A stretch of DNA of 64,000 bases from Bacteroidia bacterium (lineage in GTDB: Bacteria > Bacteroidota > Bacteroidia > JADZBD01): positions 86,956 through 150,955 of the forward strand of contig JAGVMA010000031.1 of the NCBI GenBank assembly GCA_020054095.1, written 5' to 3'. This document shows positions 1 through 8,356 of the stretch, piece by piece. The stretch's first letter is position 1, and each line of letters begins with the position of its first letter. The notes beneath the pieces were generated by a model, which was given only the letters and a program-made list of their open reading frames with translations, had not been told where the DNA came from and made no database searches. Both the position numbers and the translations under genes were made by a program.

Positions 1-1219
1 ATAACGGAATACCTACTACCATTCCGGTTAGTATAGTTGAAAAGCCCGGTGTTTGATATTTTGGATGTATTTCCTGAAACTTATTTGGCAGCAGTCCATC
101 GCGGCTCATGCTCATCCATATTCGTGGTTGTCCCATCTGGAATACAAGTAATACGCTCGTCATTGCAACCACAGCGCATATTGCTACTAAGAATTGCATC
201 CAACCAACATTCAGGTTTTGTGGCTCAAAAATAAATGCAAGCGGATCGCCTATGCCTTCGAAGCTTTTATAATTAGCAGCGCCTGTTAAAACTAAAGTAA
301 GTAAGATGTAAACAACTGTGCAGATTACTAACGAGTAAATCATCCCTCGTGGCAAATCGCGTTGCGGATTTTTACTTTCTTCTGCTAATACGCTCACGGC
401 ATCAAAACCTATGTAAGCGAAAAATACGCCACTTACTGCCATCATCACTCCGCTAAAGCCATTGGGCATAAAAGAATTTACGCCAGCATCGTTCATGGGT
501 TGCCAGTTGTGCGTAAGCCCATTGCTAAAAACCAAATAGCCGCCCACTAAAATAATTAAAGTCACTACCGCCATTTTTAAAATAACCATTGCGTTACTAA
601 AATTTTTACTTTCTTTTACGCCCCGATAAACCAAATAGGTGATTAGTAAATTAATTACCAAGGCCGGTATGTCTAATATTATTTTTAGTCCGCCTAATGC
701 CGGTGCGTTGTTCCAAGCTGTTATTGCTTCGCCTGATGTAGCTCCCGATTCAAATGCTTTTTTTGCTTCCATGTAACTTGTGGAAAAGTGTGCCGAAATT
801 TCCCAGCCACATTTACTCATTAGCGTTGTAAAATAATCGCTCCAGCTGTATGCAACATAAATATTACCAATACTATATTCCATTAAAAGTGCCCAGCCAA
901 TAATCCATGCGAATAATTCGCCAAACGAAACATAAGCATAAGTGTAAGCGCTGCCTGCAATAGGAATGCGGCTTGCAAATTCGCTGTAACAAAATGCAGT
1001 GAAACCACAAGCAATTGCAACAATTACAAACAATAAAATTACGCCAGGTCCGCCATTAAAAACTGCGCCACCCAAACTGCTAAAACTACCTGCACCAAGT
1101 ATGGCTGCTATACCAAAAAAAGTTAAATCGCGAGCTGTTAAAACCCTGCTTAATCCGTTGCCGTGTGCGCTATCACTACTTATATTGTTAATTGATTTTT
1201 TTCTGAAAATGGAACTCAT
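1..1219 (-). CDS. APC-family amino acid permease (3' end off the window)
   Basis: Read from the reverse strand: an ATG at 1219 opens a frame with no stop down to base 1, about 406 codons, so the C-terminus lies outside the window. The N-terminus has a short basic cytoplasmic tail and then a first membrane segment with the motif GIAAILGAGSFSSLG, the position of the substrate-binding glycine-rich helix 1 of APC transporters (usually GxGxxxGxGIF). Many further hydrophobic segments follow, including one reading TILTGMVVGIPL at the window edge, as in cationic amino acid transporter-like permeases. It probably imports an amino acid by proton symport at the inner membrane; the substrate cannot be read. 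It is separate from the downstream membrane-protein gene (36-bp gap). Confidence 0.85.
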   Translation of the reverse strand, partial: MSSIFRKKSINNISSDSAHGNGLSRVLTARDLTFFGIAAILGAGSFSSLGGAVFNGGPGVILLFVIVAIACGFTAFCYSEFASRIPIAGSAYTYAYVSFGELFAWIIGWALLMEYSIGNIYVAYSWSDYFTTLMSKCGWEISAHFSTSYMEAKKAFESGATSGEAITAWNNAPALGGLKIILDIPALVINLLITYLVYRGVKESKNFSNAMVILKMAVVTLIILVGGYLVFSNGLTHNWQPMNDAGVNSFMPNGFSGVMMAVSGVFFAYIGFDAVSVLAEESKNPQRDLPRGMIYSLVICTVVYILLTLVLTGAANYKSFEGIGDPLAFIFEPQNLNVGWMQFLVAICAVVAMTSVLLVFQMGQPRIWMSMSRDGLLPNKFQEIHPKYQTPGFSTILTGMVVGIPL

Positions 1220-1255
1220 TTTTATTTTTTAAGGTGTATAAATGTAGAAAATAAA

Positions 1256-2764
1256 CTAAAGGAATCGGCTCAATTTATTTGAAATTTTTGTGGTAATTGT
1301 TTTTGGGAAAAGCATAACACACGCACTTGCGTAAAGCGGTATTAAGGGCATTTTGTAACGCACCAGCGCACCGAGCACGGGCGTTATGCTGCCTGCTATA
1401 ACGGCAAGCGATATGCAAAATAAAATGCAATACATGATAATTACTGTGTTTGATTTTTTGTAATTAAAGAGTGCTATCAATAGTAGTATGATGAGCACTA
1501 AATTTTCAAACGAGGAGAAATGCATGATTACATTTTTTGAATCGAAAAACAATGGGCGAAACAGGGCATTAAATATTGCGAATGGTGAGTTAAATAAAAA
1601 TGAAGTAATGGTGGGTTTTATTTCTTTCAAATTTATATCGCTGCCCACTTTTCCGTATTCGCCAATTTTCAAAAATACTTTTGATGAATCGTTTATGAAA
1701 ACAGAATCGTAAACACGGTGATCGCGCCATTTGGTGTAATAGCCGTTCACTTTATACTCATCTGTTTTTCCAGTAAAATTGAGCGCGGTTTTTTGATGTG
1801 GATGAAAGTATAATGTGTCCGATTGAGTTTTTTCTTTTTCAATTAAATAAGTTCCACCGCGAGCAAGGTTGGTGAAAATAACTTGCTTATCAGCGATAAT
1901 TTTAAATGGATTAGCATTTGTGAATTGCATTACAAATCCTATTAGTATAAAAAACAAGATTGTGATGCCTGTTGCCCATATTGGCTGTGTTGTAATTTTT
2001 TTTCGTAAAACTACAAGCATCAGCATGGAGGGCGTTAGCGCAAGTAAAACATATATTTTACAAAACAAAAGCAATAAAATCGAGAACAATAATCCGATAA
2101 TGGTTTTCCGAGAATATTGTTTAAAATAAATTATGTTGATAGACGAAAGTGTGAAAATACCTATGCCCAGCATTACCAATCCTTCTTTTAAAACGCCCGA
2201 GCTCCAATATAAAACAGATGGAAAAAGGAATACACTAATGAGTAATATGTTTTTGTGCTCAACAGGAAATTTTAATAGTGTTTTGTAAATTGCAGTTAAA
2301 CCAACAAGCGAAACAAAGCACATAAAAATGGTGTGCACATGAAATATGCCGAAAGAAAAAAGATAAATTACCGCATTGAAACGAACAATGGTACGGTTGT
2401 CGTTAAATAAATTATCGGTATTGTATTGCCTGTGCCAACTGTGAATTTTGGCTATGTATTGTTCTAAATCAGCAGCATTATAATCAAATCCGGTTACGAG
2501 TTTCAAATAGTCAGCCGGATTATCAAATAGTGAATTGTAAATAACCGTTGCATCATCAAAATATCGAAAGCAATCAGATAAAGTCCTGTCTGTGTAATAA
2601 TATGTATAAGTTGCCCATACAAGTGTGCCGGCTATAATTTTCAACAGAAACAAAAAAACAAATGTTCTTTTTTTTATTTCACCAACATTAAAAAATGCTG
2701 AACGGTAAATAAAAAAACAAAATACTAAAACATAGAACGAGCAAAGTGAAATTTCAAAAAACAT
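1256..2764 (-). CDS. Polytopic membrane protein of unknown function
   Basis: 502 aa with about ten to eleven hydrophobic segments and one long non-membrane loop (roughly residues 290-390). After the second hydrophobic stretch is an acidic loop (SDCFRYFDDATVIYNSL), a layout seen in GT-C glycosyltransferases and some polysaccharide polymerases, but I see no diagnostic motif and do not assign a family. It ends 9 bp short of nothing obvious and starts 9 bp after the phosphoribosyltransferase gene, so the two are probably co-transcribed. A role in glycan polymerisation or lipid-linked sugar transfer is inference only; the glycan cluster starts some 5.6 kb away on the other strand. Confidence 0.6.
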   Translation of the reverse strand: MFFEISLCSFYVLVFCFFIYRSAFFNVGEIKKRTFVFLFLLKIIAGTLVWATYTYYYTDRTLSDCFRYFDDATVIYNSLFDNPADYLKLVTGFDYNAADLEQYIAKIHSWHRQYNTDNLFNDNRTIVRFNAVIYLFSFGIFHVHTIFMCFVSLVGLTAIYKTLLKFPVEHKNILLISVFLFPSVLYWSSGVLKEGLVMLGIGIFTLSSINIIYFKQYSRKTIIGLLFSILLLLFCKIYVLLALTPSMLMLVVLRKKITTQPIWATGITILFFILIGFVMQFTNANPFKIIADKQVIFTNLARGGTYLIEKEKTQSDTLYFHPHQKTALNFTGKTDEYKVNGYYTKWRDHRVYDSVFINDSSKVFLKIGEYGKVGSDINLKEIKPTITSFLFNSPFAIFNALFRPLFFDSKNVIMHFSSFENLVLIILLLIALFNYKKSNTVIIMYCILFCISLAVIAGSITPVLGALVRYKMPLIPLYASACVMLFPKTITTKISNKLSRFL

Positions 2765-2773
2765 GCTGCGTTT

Positions 2774-3277
2774 TTAGGTTAGATATACAGCTTCTTTTTT
2801 GTTTCCGAGTTCTACGCTTATGTGTTCTTGAAGAGTGGTGGATAAAGAAAGCCCCACATAGTCGGCTTTAATAGGATAACGGTTATGACCTCTGTCAACT
2901 AAAACTAATGTGGCTAATTTTTTTACGGGCGAGTTTAAAAAAAGCTGCGCACCATAAATAAGTGTTTTGCCCGAATTTAAAACATCATCCACTAGTATGA
3001 TGGTTTTGTTTTTTATTAAATCGGTTTTTATGGGGCTGCTATTATTGGTAAGCGGATTTTTTTTATTAACTGTTATCTCAATAAGCGTTGTTCTTATTCC
3101 CGATATTTTTTTGAATACTCCATTTAATTTTCCGGCAAGTAAAAAACCGCCACCCGAAATGCCGGCAATAATAACTTCTTTTTCATCGTAGTTATGCTCG
3201 TACACTTCGTAAGCCATACGATTAATTTTTTGCTCAATTTGTAATTGCGATAATATTTGCGTTTTTTTTGAAGGCAT
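2774..3277 (-). CDS. Type I phosphoribosyltransferase domain protein
   Basis: 167 aa. The PRPP-binding signature IILVDDVLNSGKTL (about residues 92-105) is the hallmark of type I phosphoribosyltransferases: two acidic residues followed by a small-residue loop. An earlier IIAGISGGGFLLAGKL stretch matches the loop that contacts pyrophosphate. The size and layout are PyrR-like or hypoxanthine PRTase-like, but nothing visible fixes the base specificity and no pyrimidine genes are adjacent, so no symbol is given. It lies 29 bp downstream of rlmD on the same strand and 9 bp upstream of the membrane-protein gene. Confidence 0.8.
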   Translation of the reverse strand: MPSKKTQILSQLQIEQKINRMAYEVYEHNYDEKEVIIAGISGGGFLLAGKLNGVFKKISGIRTTLIEITVNKKNPLTNNSSPIKTDLIKNKTIILVDDVLNSGKTLIYGAQLFLNSPVKKLATLVLVDRGHNRYPIKADYVGLSLSTTLQEHISVELGNKKEAVYLT

Positions 3278-3306
3278 TTTCAGTTAGTTTGATTCAAATT
3301 TAAGTA

Positions 3307-4710
3307 TTATTTTTTCTCTAATAACACCACGTTTTCTACATGGTGTGTGTGGGGGAACATATCTACCGGCTGCACTTTTTTAATTTCATATTGTTCGCGC
3401 ATCAGCACCATGTCTCGTGCCTGTGTAGCAGGATTACAACTCACATAAATTATTTTTGCAGGTGTAGCTTGTAATATTCTTTCTGTTACCGATTCGTGCA
3501 TACCTGCTCTTGGTGGGTCAGTAATTATTATATCTGGTTTCTCGTTCGCTAAAATAAATTCAGCAGTAAGAATATCTTTCATATCACCCGAAAAAAATAA
3601 TGTGTTATTGATATTATTAATTTGTGAATTTATTTTCGCATCATTAATAGCATCGGCTACATACTCAATGCCTACTACTTTTTTTGTGCGTTGAGCCACA
3701 AAATTTGCAATGGTTCCTGTTCCGGTGTATAAATCATAAACTGTTTCGTTTCCCGTAAGTGCGGCAAGTTCGCGAGCAGTTTTGTAAAGTTGATATGCTT
3801 GCTGCGGATTAGTTTGGTAAAACGATTTTGGGCCAATTCTAAATTTTAAATTTTCCATTTGCTCAGTCATGTATGGATTACCTTTATAAGTATGCACATC
3901 TAAATCGCCAATGGTGTCGTTTTTTTTAGTGTTTACAACATACAGCAACGATGTGATTTCTGAAAATTTATTTGCCAAATGTTTTAATGTAGCATAGATT
4001 TTCGCTTCATCGTTTTCACCAAAAACCATCACAATCATCCATTCCCCAGTTGTGGTGTTACGGATAATTACATTGCGCAAAAAACCTACCTGCGCTCGTA
4101 TGTCATAAAAACTATAATTGTTTTTTAATGCAAAATCTTTTAGCTCGTTACGTATTTCGTTCGATAAATTATCCTGCAAATAACATTTTTCAATATCAAG
4201 CACTTTATCAAACATGCCCGGTATGTGGAATCCAAGTGCATTGCGATTAAATTCATCTCCCGATTGTATTTGCTCATGTGTAAGCCACTTTTTATTTGAA
4301 AAAGTAAATTCAAGTTTATTGCGGTATTCGTATTTTTGGTCGGATGTAATAATGTCGCTAACCTTAATATCGGTAAATCCGCCTATGCGCTGCAATGCGT
4401 TAGCTACTTGTTTTTGTTTGTAATGAGTTTGCTTATTATAATTTAAATATTGCCATTTGCAACCACCGCATGTTCCAAAATGATTGCATGCGGGCGCTAT
4501 TCTATCGGCCGAAAATTTGTGAAAGTGTATGGCATTTCCTTCGCGGTAATTTGCTTTTTTTCGAGTAACTTCCACATCCACCACATCACCGGGCACGGCA
4601 CCTTTTACAAAAACTACCATGTTGTCGAGCTTCGCTATGGATTGGCCTTCCGAACCACAATCAATAATTTCTAACTGCTGAATTATCTGTCGTTTTTTCT
4701 CTTTTTTCAT
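3307..4710 (-). CDS. rlmD: 23S rRNA (uracil-C5)-methyltransferase RlmD/RumA family
   Basis: 467 aa, the normal length for TRAM-domain m5U methyltransferases. The order is a TRAM domain (about residues 8-65), an iron-sulfur cysteine cluster CNHFGTCGGCKWQY (about 76-90), the SAM-binding motif YDLYTGTGTIANF, the catalytic-region motif DPPRAGMHE and the methyl-acceptor cysteine motif VSCNPATQARD. It methylates uridine in 23S rRNA. The family also includes RlmCD and TrmA-like paralogues, so the exact position modified is inferred. A TACATTTG -7 element sits only 7 bp before the ATG (4718-4725), so the leader is very short. Confidence 0.9.
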   Translation of the reverse strand: MKKEKKRQIIQQLEIIDCGSEGQSIAKLDNMVVFVKGAVPGDVVDVEVTRKKANYREGNAIHFHKFSADRIAPACNHFGTCGGCKWQYLNYNKQTHYKQKQVANALQRIGGFTDIKVSDIITSDQKYEYRNKLEFTFSNKKWLTHEQIQSGDEFNRNALGFHIPGMFDKVLDIEKCYLQDNLSNEIRNELKDFALKNNYSFYDIRAQVGFLRNVIIRNTTTGEWMIVMVFGENDEAKIYATLKHLANKFSEITSLLYVVNTKKNDTIGDLDVHTYKGNPYMTEQMENLKFRIGPKSFYQTNPQQAYQLYKTARELAALTGNETVYDLYTGTGTIANFVAQRTKKVVGIEYVADAINDAKINSQINNINNTLFFSGDMKDILTAEFILANEKPDIIITDPPRAGMHESVTERILQATPAKIIYVSCNPATQARDMVLMREQYEIKKVQPVDMFPHTHHVENVVLLEKK

Positions 4711-4717
4711 TCGGGTG

Positions 4718-4725
4718 CAAATGTA
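4718..4725 (-). promoter_or_regulatory. Bacteroidota -7 element for rlmD
   Basis: On the minus strand this reads TACATTTG, matching the Bacteroidota consensus TAnnTTTG, 7 bp before the rlmD ATG. No convincing -33 TTG is seen at the usual 19-21 bp distance. Inferred from sequence only. Confidence 0.45.
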
Positions 4726-4754
4726 GGCTATTTCTTTATTCAGCTCTTTATCGC

Positions 4755-4762
4755 TAAATTTG
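4755..4762 (+). promoter_or_regulatory. Bacteroidota -7 element for rocD
   Basis: TAAATTTG, matching TAnnTTTG, 19 bp before the rocD start. A weak -33-like TTT lies 17 bp upstream (4735-4737). With the rlmD element it forms a compact divergent promoter region. Confidence 0.4.
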
Positions 4763-4781
4763 AAGCATAAATTTTATTTTT

Positions 4782-6026
4782 ATGAATACTGTTATGAATA
4801 ATAAATCGGCAACACAACATGCAATATCACTCGAGGATAAATATGGCGCACATAATTATCATCCTATTCCTGTAGTATTAGAACGTGCTGAGGGTGTTTT
4901 TGTTTGGGATGTGGAAGGCAAGCAGTATTTTGATTTTCTTTCGGCATATTCTGCCGTAAATCAGGGGCACGGGCATCCGAAAATAATTGCGGCTATGCTT
5001 GAACAGGCACAAAAGTTAGCTTTAACATCGCGCGCATTTTATAACGATAGCCTTGGCGAATACGAAAAATACATAACACAATATTTTGGTTACGATAAAG
5101 TGTTGCCAATGAATACCGGTGCCGAAGGAGTGGAAACTGCTCTGAAATTAGCACGCAAGTGGGGCTACGAAAAAAAGGGTATTGCACCCAACGAAGCAAA
5201 AATTGTTGCCTGCGTAGGAAATTTTCACGGTCGCACTATAACTATTGTTTCCATGTCTTCTGATTCAGATTCATACGGAAACTTTGGACCACACACGCCC
5301 GGTATTTTAAAAGTGGAATATAATAATGCTTCTGCTCTCGAAAAAATACTTGCAAGTGATAAAACAATAGCTGCTTTTTTAATAGAACCTATTCAGGGCG
5401 AAGCAGGTGTGGTCATTCCCGATGATGGATATTTAAAGCAGTGTGCAGAAATTTGTAAAAAATACAATGTGCTTTTGATTGCCGATGAAATTCAATCGGG
5501 CTTAGGCAGAACAGGTAAAATGCTTGCGTGTTATCATGAAAATGTGCGCCCCGATATTTTAATTTTAGGCAAGGCACTTTCTGGCGGATTGTATCCAATA
5601 TCGGCTGTGCTTGCCGATGATGAAATAATGCTTACAATAAAACCCGGTCAGCATGGTTCGACCTATGGAGGAAACCCGATAGCTGCAAAAGTCGGCATGG
5701 CCGCATTAGCAGTTTTAAAAGACGAACAACTTGTAGAGAATGCCGAAACACTCGGCAAAATTTTATTGAACGAGCTTAACGCAATTAAAAATATACGCCC
5801 CGATGTGGTGAAACGTGTTAGGGGCAAAGGTTTGTTTGCTGCCATGGTAATTGCCGAAACAAACGGTAAAACGGCTTGGGATGTTTGCCTGGCACTTAAA
5901 GAAAACGGATTGCTTGCCAAACCAACTCATGGTGATACAATTAGGTTTGCACCTCCATTGGTGATAAACGAAGAGCAGTTGCGCGAGTGTATTGCAATTA
6001 TTAAAAAAGTAATTGCCGGTTTTTAA
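4782..6026 (+). CDS. rocD: Ornithine--oxo-acid transaminase
   Basis: 414 aa, class-III PLP aminotransferase. The N-terminus carries the RocD-type sequence [19 protein letters not shown] followed by [18 protein letters not shown], specific to ornithine aminotransferases. The PLP pocket shows [27 protein letters not shown] and ILGKALSGG, whose lysine forms the Schiff base. It converts ornithine and 2-oxoglutarate to glutamate semialdehyde and glutamate, linking arginine and proline metabolism. An alternative in-frame ATG lies 12 bp downstream (MNNKS...). Its stop codon shares a TTAA with the convergent DUF5683 gene. Confidence 0.95.
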   Translation: MNTVMNNKSATQHAISLEDKYGAHNYHPIPVVLERAEGVFVWDVEGKQYFDFLSAYSAVNQGHGHPKIIAAMLEQAQKLALTSRAFYNDSLGEYEKYITQYFGYDKVLPMNTGAEGVETALKLARKWGYEKKGIAPNEAKIVACVGNFHGRTITIVSMSSDSDSYGNFGPHTPGILKVEYNNASALEKILASDKTIAAFLIEPIQGEAGVVIPDDGYLKQCAEICKKYNVLLIADEIQSGLGRTGKMLACYHENVRPDILILGKALSGGLYPISAVLADDEIMLTIKPGQHGSTYGGNPIAAKVGMAALAVLKDEQLVENAETLGKILLNELNAIKNIRPDVVKRVRGKGLFAAMVIAETNGKTAWDVCLALKENGLLAKPTHGDTIRFAPPLVINEEQLRECIAIIKKVIAGF

Positions 6027-6586
6027 AACCGAACAGAAAATCCGAGCGATGAATAAATGCTTTTTTCGCTTTGTATAATTAAAGGCGCCCAGCTTACTTT
6101 AATATCATCTTTCACATCAAAAGTAAATAAGTGTGCATCCACATTGGCATCCACAATATTGAGTGCGTAAAAAACAGTTATGAGTACAAAGTTTAAATCG
6201 CGGAAGCGCCTGTAATAATTTACGTTTTCAACCAATTGCGATTCGGAGTACTCGGGAAGATTATCCTCTGTTGTTGGGTTGTCATCGGTGCGGAAAATGT
6301 ATGCGTTTTTAAATTGCTTGTAGTTTTTATTTGTTGCGTAAGCAAAGTAACCAAATGTGCCAAGGCCGGCATACACTATAGGCACTTTCCAGTATTTGCG
6401 ATTGTAAATTTGCCCTAATCCGGGCAAGCATGCCGACATAATGCTCGCCTTGCGTGGCGAATGTTTTGGTTTATTCAAAGAATGCTTAAACGCATAAACA
6501 GAATTGCCGAAAAAGTTTCGGCCGTAGCCGTCAGAAAAAAAAAGTGATAGAATTATGCAGAGAAGAAAAATATTTTTCTTAGTCAT
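6023..6586 (-). CDS. DUF5683 domain protein
   Basis: 187 aa. It starts with a signal-like hydrophobic segment ([18 protein letters not shown]), then the motif [21 protein letters not shown], typical of DUF5683 proteins of Bacteroidota, then a second hydrophobic stretch ([17 protein letters not shown]). The function is unknown. It starts 8 bp after parB on the same strand, the usual parB-DUF5683 neighbourhood in this phylum. The 3' end overlaps rocD by 4 bp in convergent orientation. Confidence 0.8.
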   Translation of the reverse strand: MTKKNIFLLCIILSLFFSDGYGRNFFGNSVYAFKHSLNKPKHSPRKASIMSACLPGLGQIYNRKYWKVPIVYAGLGTFGYFAYATNKNYKQFKNAYIFRTDDNPTTEDNLPEYSESQLVENVNYYRRFRDLNFVLITVFYALNIVDANVDAHLFTFDVKDDIKVSWAPLIIQSEKSIYSSLGFSVRF

Positions 6587-6594
6587 TTCTGCTT

Positions 6595-7482
6595 TTAAAT
6601 TTCAATGATGTTCAAAATTCGCTGCAAATCATCAGCCGATTTAAAAGGAATCGTGATTTTCCCTTTACCGCTTTTGTCCATTTTCACGCCTACTTTTGCC
6701 TTGAAATGATTTTTTAATTCTTCGGCTAATTTTAGCGTTTCGGCTGTATTGGGCTGATTATTGTTTTTGCCTAATTTATTTTTGTAGCTGTGTATGTTTC
6801 TCGATAATGTTTCCACATCACGTACAGAAAGGTTTTCGCCTGCTATTCGATTAAAAATGCCTAATTGTTTTTCTTCGCTTTCGAGCGATAATAGCGCCCG
6901 AGCATGTCCCATTGTTATTTTTCCATCGCGGATGGCAGCTTGTATTTGAGCAGGCAATTTTAGCAAACGCATATAATTAGTAATGGTGCTGCGTTCTTTG
7001 CCCACACGCTTACTAAGCTCTTCTTGTGTTAAATTACATTCGTCTATCAATCGCTTGTAGCTTAATCCTACTTCTATGGCATTTAAGTTTTCGCGTTGTA
7101 TGTTTTCAACTAATGCCATTTCGAGCATAGCTTGGTCGTTCGCAATTCGTATATATGCAGGTATAGCAGTTAGCCCTGCCATTTGCGATGCTCTGAATCT
7201 GCGTTCGCCCGAAATAAGTTGGTATTTATCATAACCCATTTTGCGAACAGTAACGGGCTGTATAATGCCTTGTTCTTTTATGGAATTGGATAAGTCAAGC
7301 AGGGCTTGCGCTTCAAAATCGGTACGTGGCTGAAAAGGATTGGTTTCAATTTGCGAAATAAGTATTGTGGATACGCCACCGGCCACTGCTGTTTCGGCAG
7401 TTTTGGTATTTGTAATATCGGTTGATGCGCTTTCTAAAAGTGCACTTAGTCCTCTGCCTAAGCCGGATTTTTTCACTGTCAT
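6595..7482 (-). CDS. parB: ParB/Spo0J family chromosome-partition protein
   Basis: 295 aa. It has the N-terminal KKSGLGRGLSALL tag, the ParB CTPase/nuclease-fold motif SGERRFRASQMAG, the NTP-contacting ALVENIQRENLN, a helix-turn-helix (TQEELSKRVGKERSTITNYM) and a C-terminal dimerisation region. It binds parS sites near the origin and spreads along DNA to load SMC and drive segregation with ParA. No parA is adjacent: the gene upstream on this strand is a transaldolase. A TATATTTG -7 element at 7503-7510 suggests its own promoter. I found no consensus parS palindrome by eye. Confidence 0.95.
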   Translation of the reverse strand: MTVKKSGLGRGLSALLESASTDITNTKTAETAVAGGVSTILISQIETNPFQPRTDFEAQALLDLSNSIKEQGIIQPVTVRKMGYDKYQLISGERRFRASQMAGLTAIPAYIRIANDQAMLEMALVENIQRENLNAIEVGLSYKRLIDECNLTQEELSKRVGKERSTITNYMRLLKLPAQIQAAIRDGKITMGHARALLSLESEEKQLGIFNRIAGENLSVRDVETLSRNIHSYKNKLGKNNNQPNTAETLKLAEELKNHFKAKVGVKMDKSGKGKITIPFKSADDLQRILNIIEI

Positions 7483-7502
7483 TTTAATTCAATTGTTACG
7501 TG

Positions 7503-7510
7503 CAAATATA
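7503..7510 (-). promoter_or_regulatory. Bacteroidota -7 element for parB
   Basis: Minus strand reads TATATTTG, matching TAnnTTTG, 20 bp before the parB ATG and between the transaldolase stop and parB. No clear -33 TTG at standard spacing. Confidence 0.4.
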
Positions 7511-7565
7511 GTACTTGCAGGTGCTTTTGCTTGGTTAAGTTATCAGCAATTTGTTGAAAAAACGG

Positions 7566-8213
7566 CTACTTTTTAGCATCCGCCAGAAATTGAGCCAAGC
7601 CATTATCGGTTAACGGATGCTTTAGCAATGCAGTAATCGCACTAAGTGGGCAGGTTGCAACATCGGCACCAATTAAGGCACAATCAATAATATGCATGGG
7701 ATGCCTAACGCTTGCTGCTAATATTTGTGTAGTATAGCCGTAGTTATCGTAAATGGTTCTGATGTCTTCGATTAAACGTAAACCATCGGTAGATACATCA
7801 TCTAATCGGCCTATAAATGGGGATACATAAGTAGCGCCTGCTTTAGCGGCAAGCAATGCCTGTCCGGCAGAGAAAACCAAAGTGCAGTTGGTTTTTATAC
7901 CTTTTTCTGTGAAATATTTTATTGCTCTCACGCCATCTTTTATCATCGGCACTTTCACCACTATTTGTTTGTGCAGTTTTGCCAGCGCTTCTCCTTCTTT
8001 CACTATTCCATCAAAATCGGTAGCAATCACTTCTGCGCTCACATCGCCCGTAACTATGTTACATATATCCACATAATGTTTTAAAATATTTGCATCACCT
8101 TTTATTCCTTCTTTTGCCATCAGCGAAGGGTTGGTGGTAACTCCGTCTAACACGCCTAGGTCTTGCGCTTCTTTAATTTGAGCTAAGTTTGCAGTATCAA
8201 TAAAAAATTTCAT
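7566..8213 (-). CDS. Fructose-6-phosphate aldolase/transaldolase (TalC/Fsa type)
   Basis: 215 aa starting at [17 protein letters not shown]; an upstream in-frame start at 8246 would add an 11-residue tail not typical of the family, so 8213 is chosen. The motifs [14 protein letters not shown] (beta1-2), VVKVPM with the Schiff-base lysine region, [29 protein letters not shown] split across the barrel, and [10 protein letters not shown] match small decameric transaldolases. It either transfers dihydroxyacetone units in the pentose phosphate pathway or cleaves fructose 6-phosphate. The sequence alone does not decide which. Confidence 0.9.
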   Translation of the reverse strand: MKFFIDTANLAQIKEAQDLGVLDGVTTNPSLMAKEGIKGDANILKHYVDICNIVTGDVSAEVIATDFDGIVKEGEALAKLHKQIVVKVPMIKDGVRAIKYFTEKGIKTNCTLVFSAGQALLAAKAGATYVSPFIGRLDDVSTDGLRLIEDIRTIYDNYGYTTQILAASVRHPMHIIDCALIGADVATCPLSAITALLKHPLTDNGLAQFLADAKK

Positions 8214-8334
8214 AAGTTTCGTTTTTTTCGATTGCAATTTTAGCAATAACTAATCAGTTGAGGTTTGCTGATAAAGGTATTTTACCACTATAAATTAACA
8301 AGTTATCAATTCCGCATATCACGGATTAATAAGT

Positions 8335-8342
8335 TATCTTCG
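8335..8342 (+). promoter_or_regulatory. Possible -7 element of the glycan cluster
   Basis: TATCTTCG, one base off TAnnTTTG, 14 bp before the first asnB start, in the 143-bp divergent gap between the transaldolase and the glycan cluster. No TTG at the -33 spacing, so this is weak. Confidence 0.3.
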
Positions 8343-8356
8343 CAGCGCTAATAACT

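Noticed and set aside
6595..7565. parS site near parB
   Set aside because: I looked for TGTTtCACGTGaAACA-like palindromes in the window by eye and found none; a computed search is needed.
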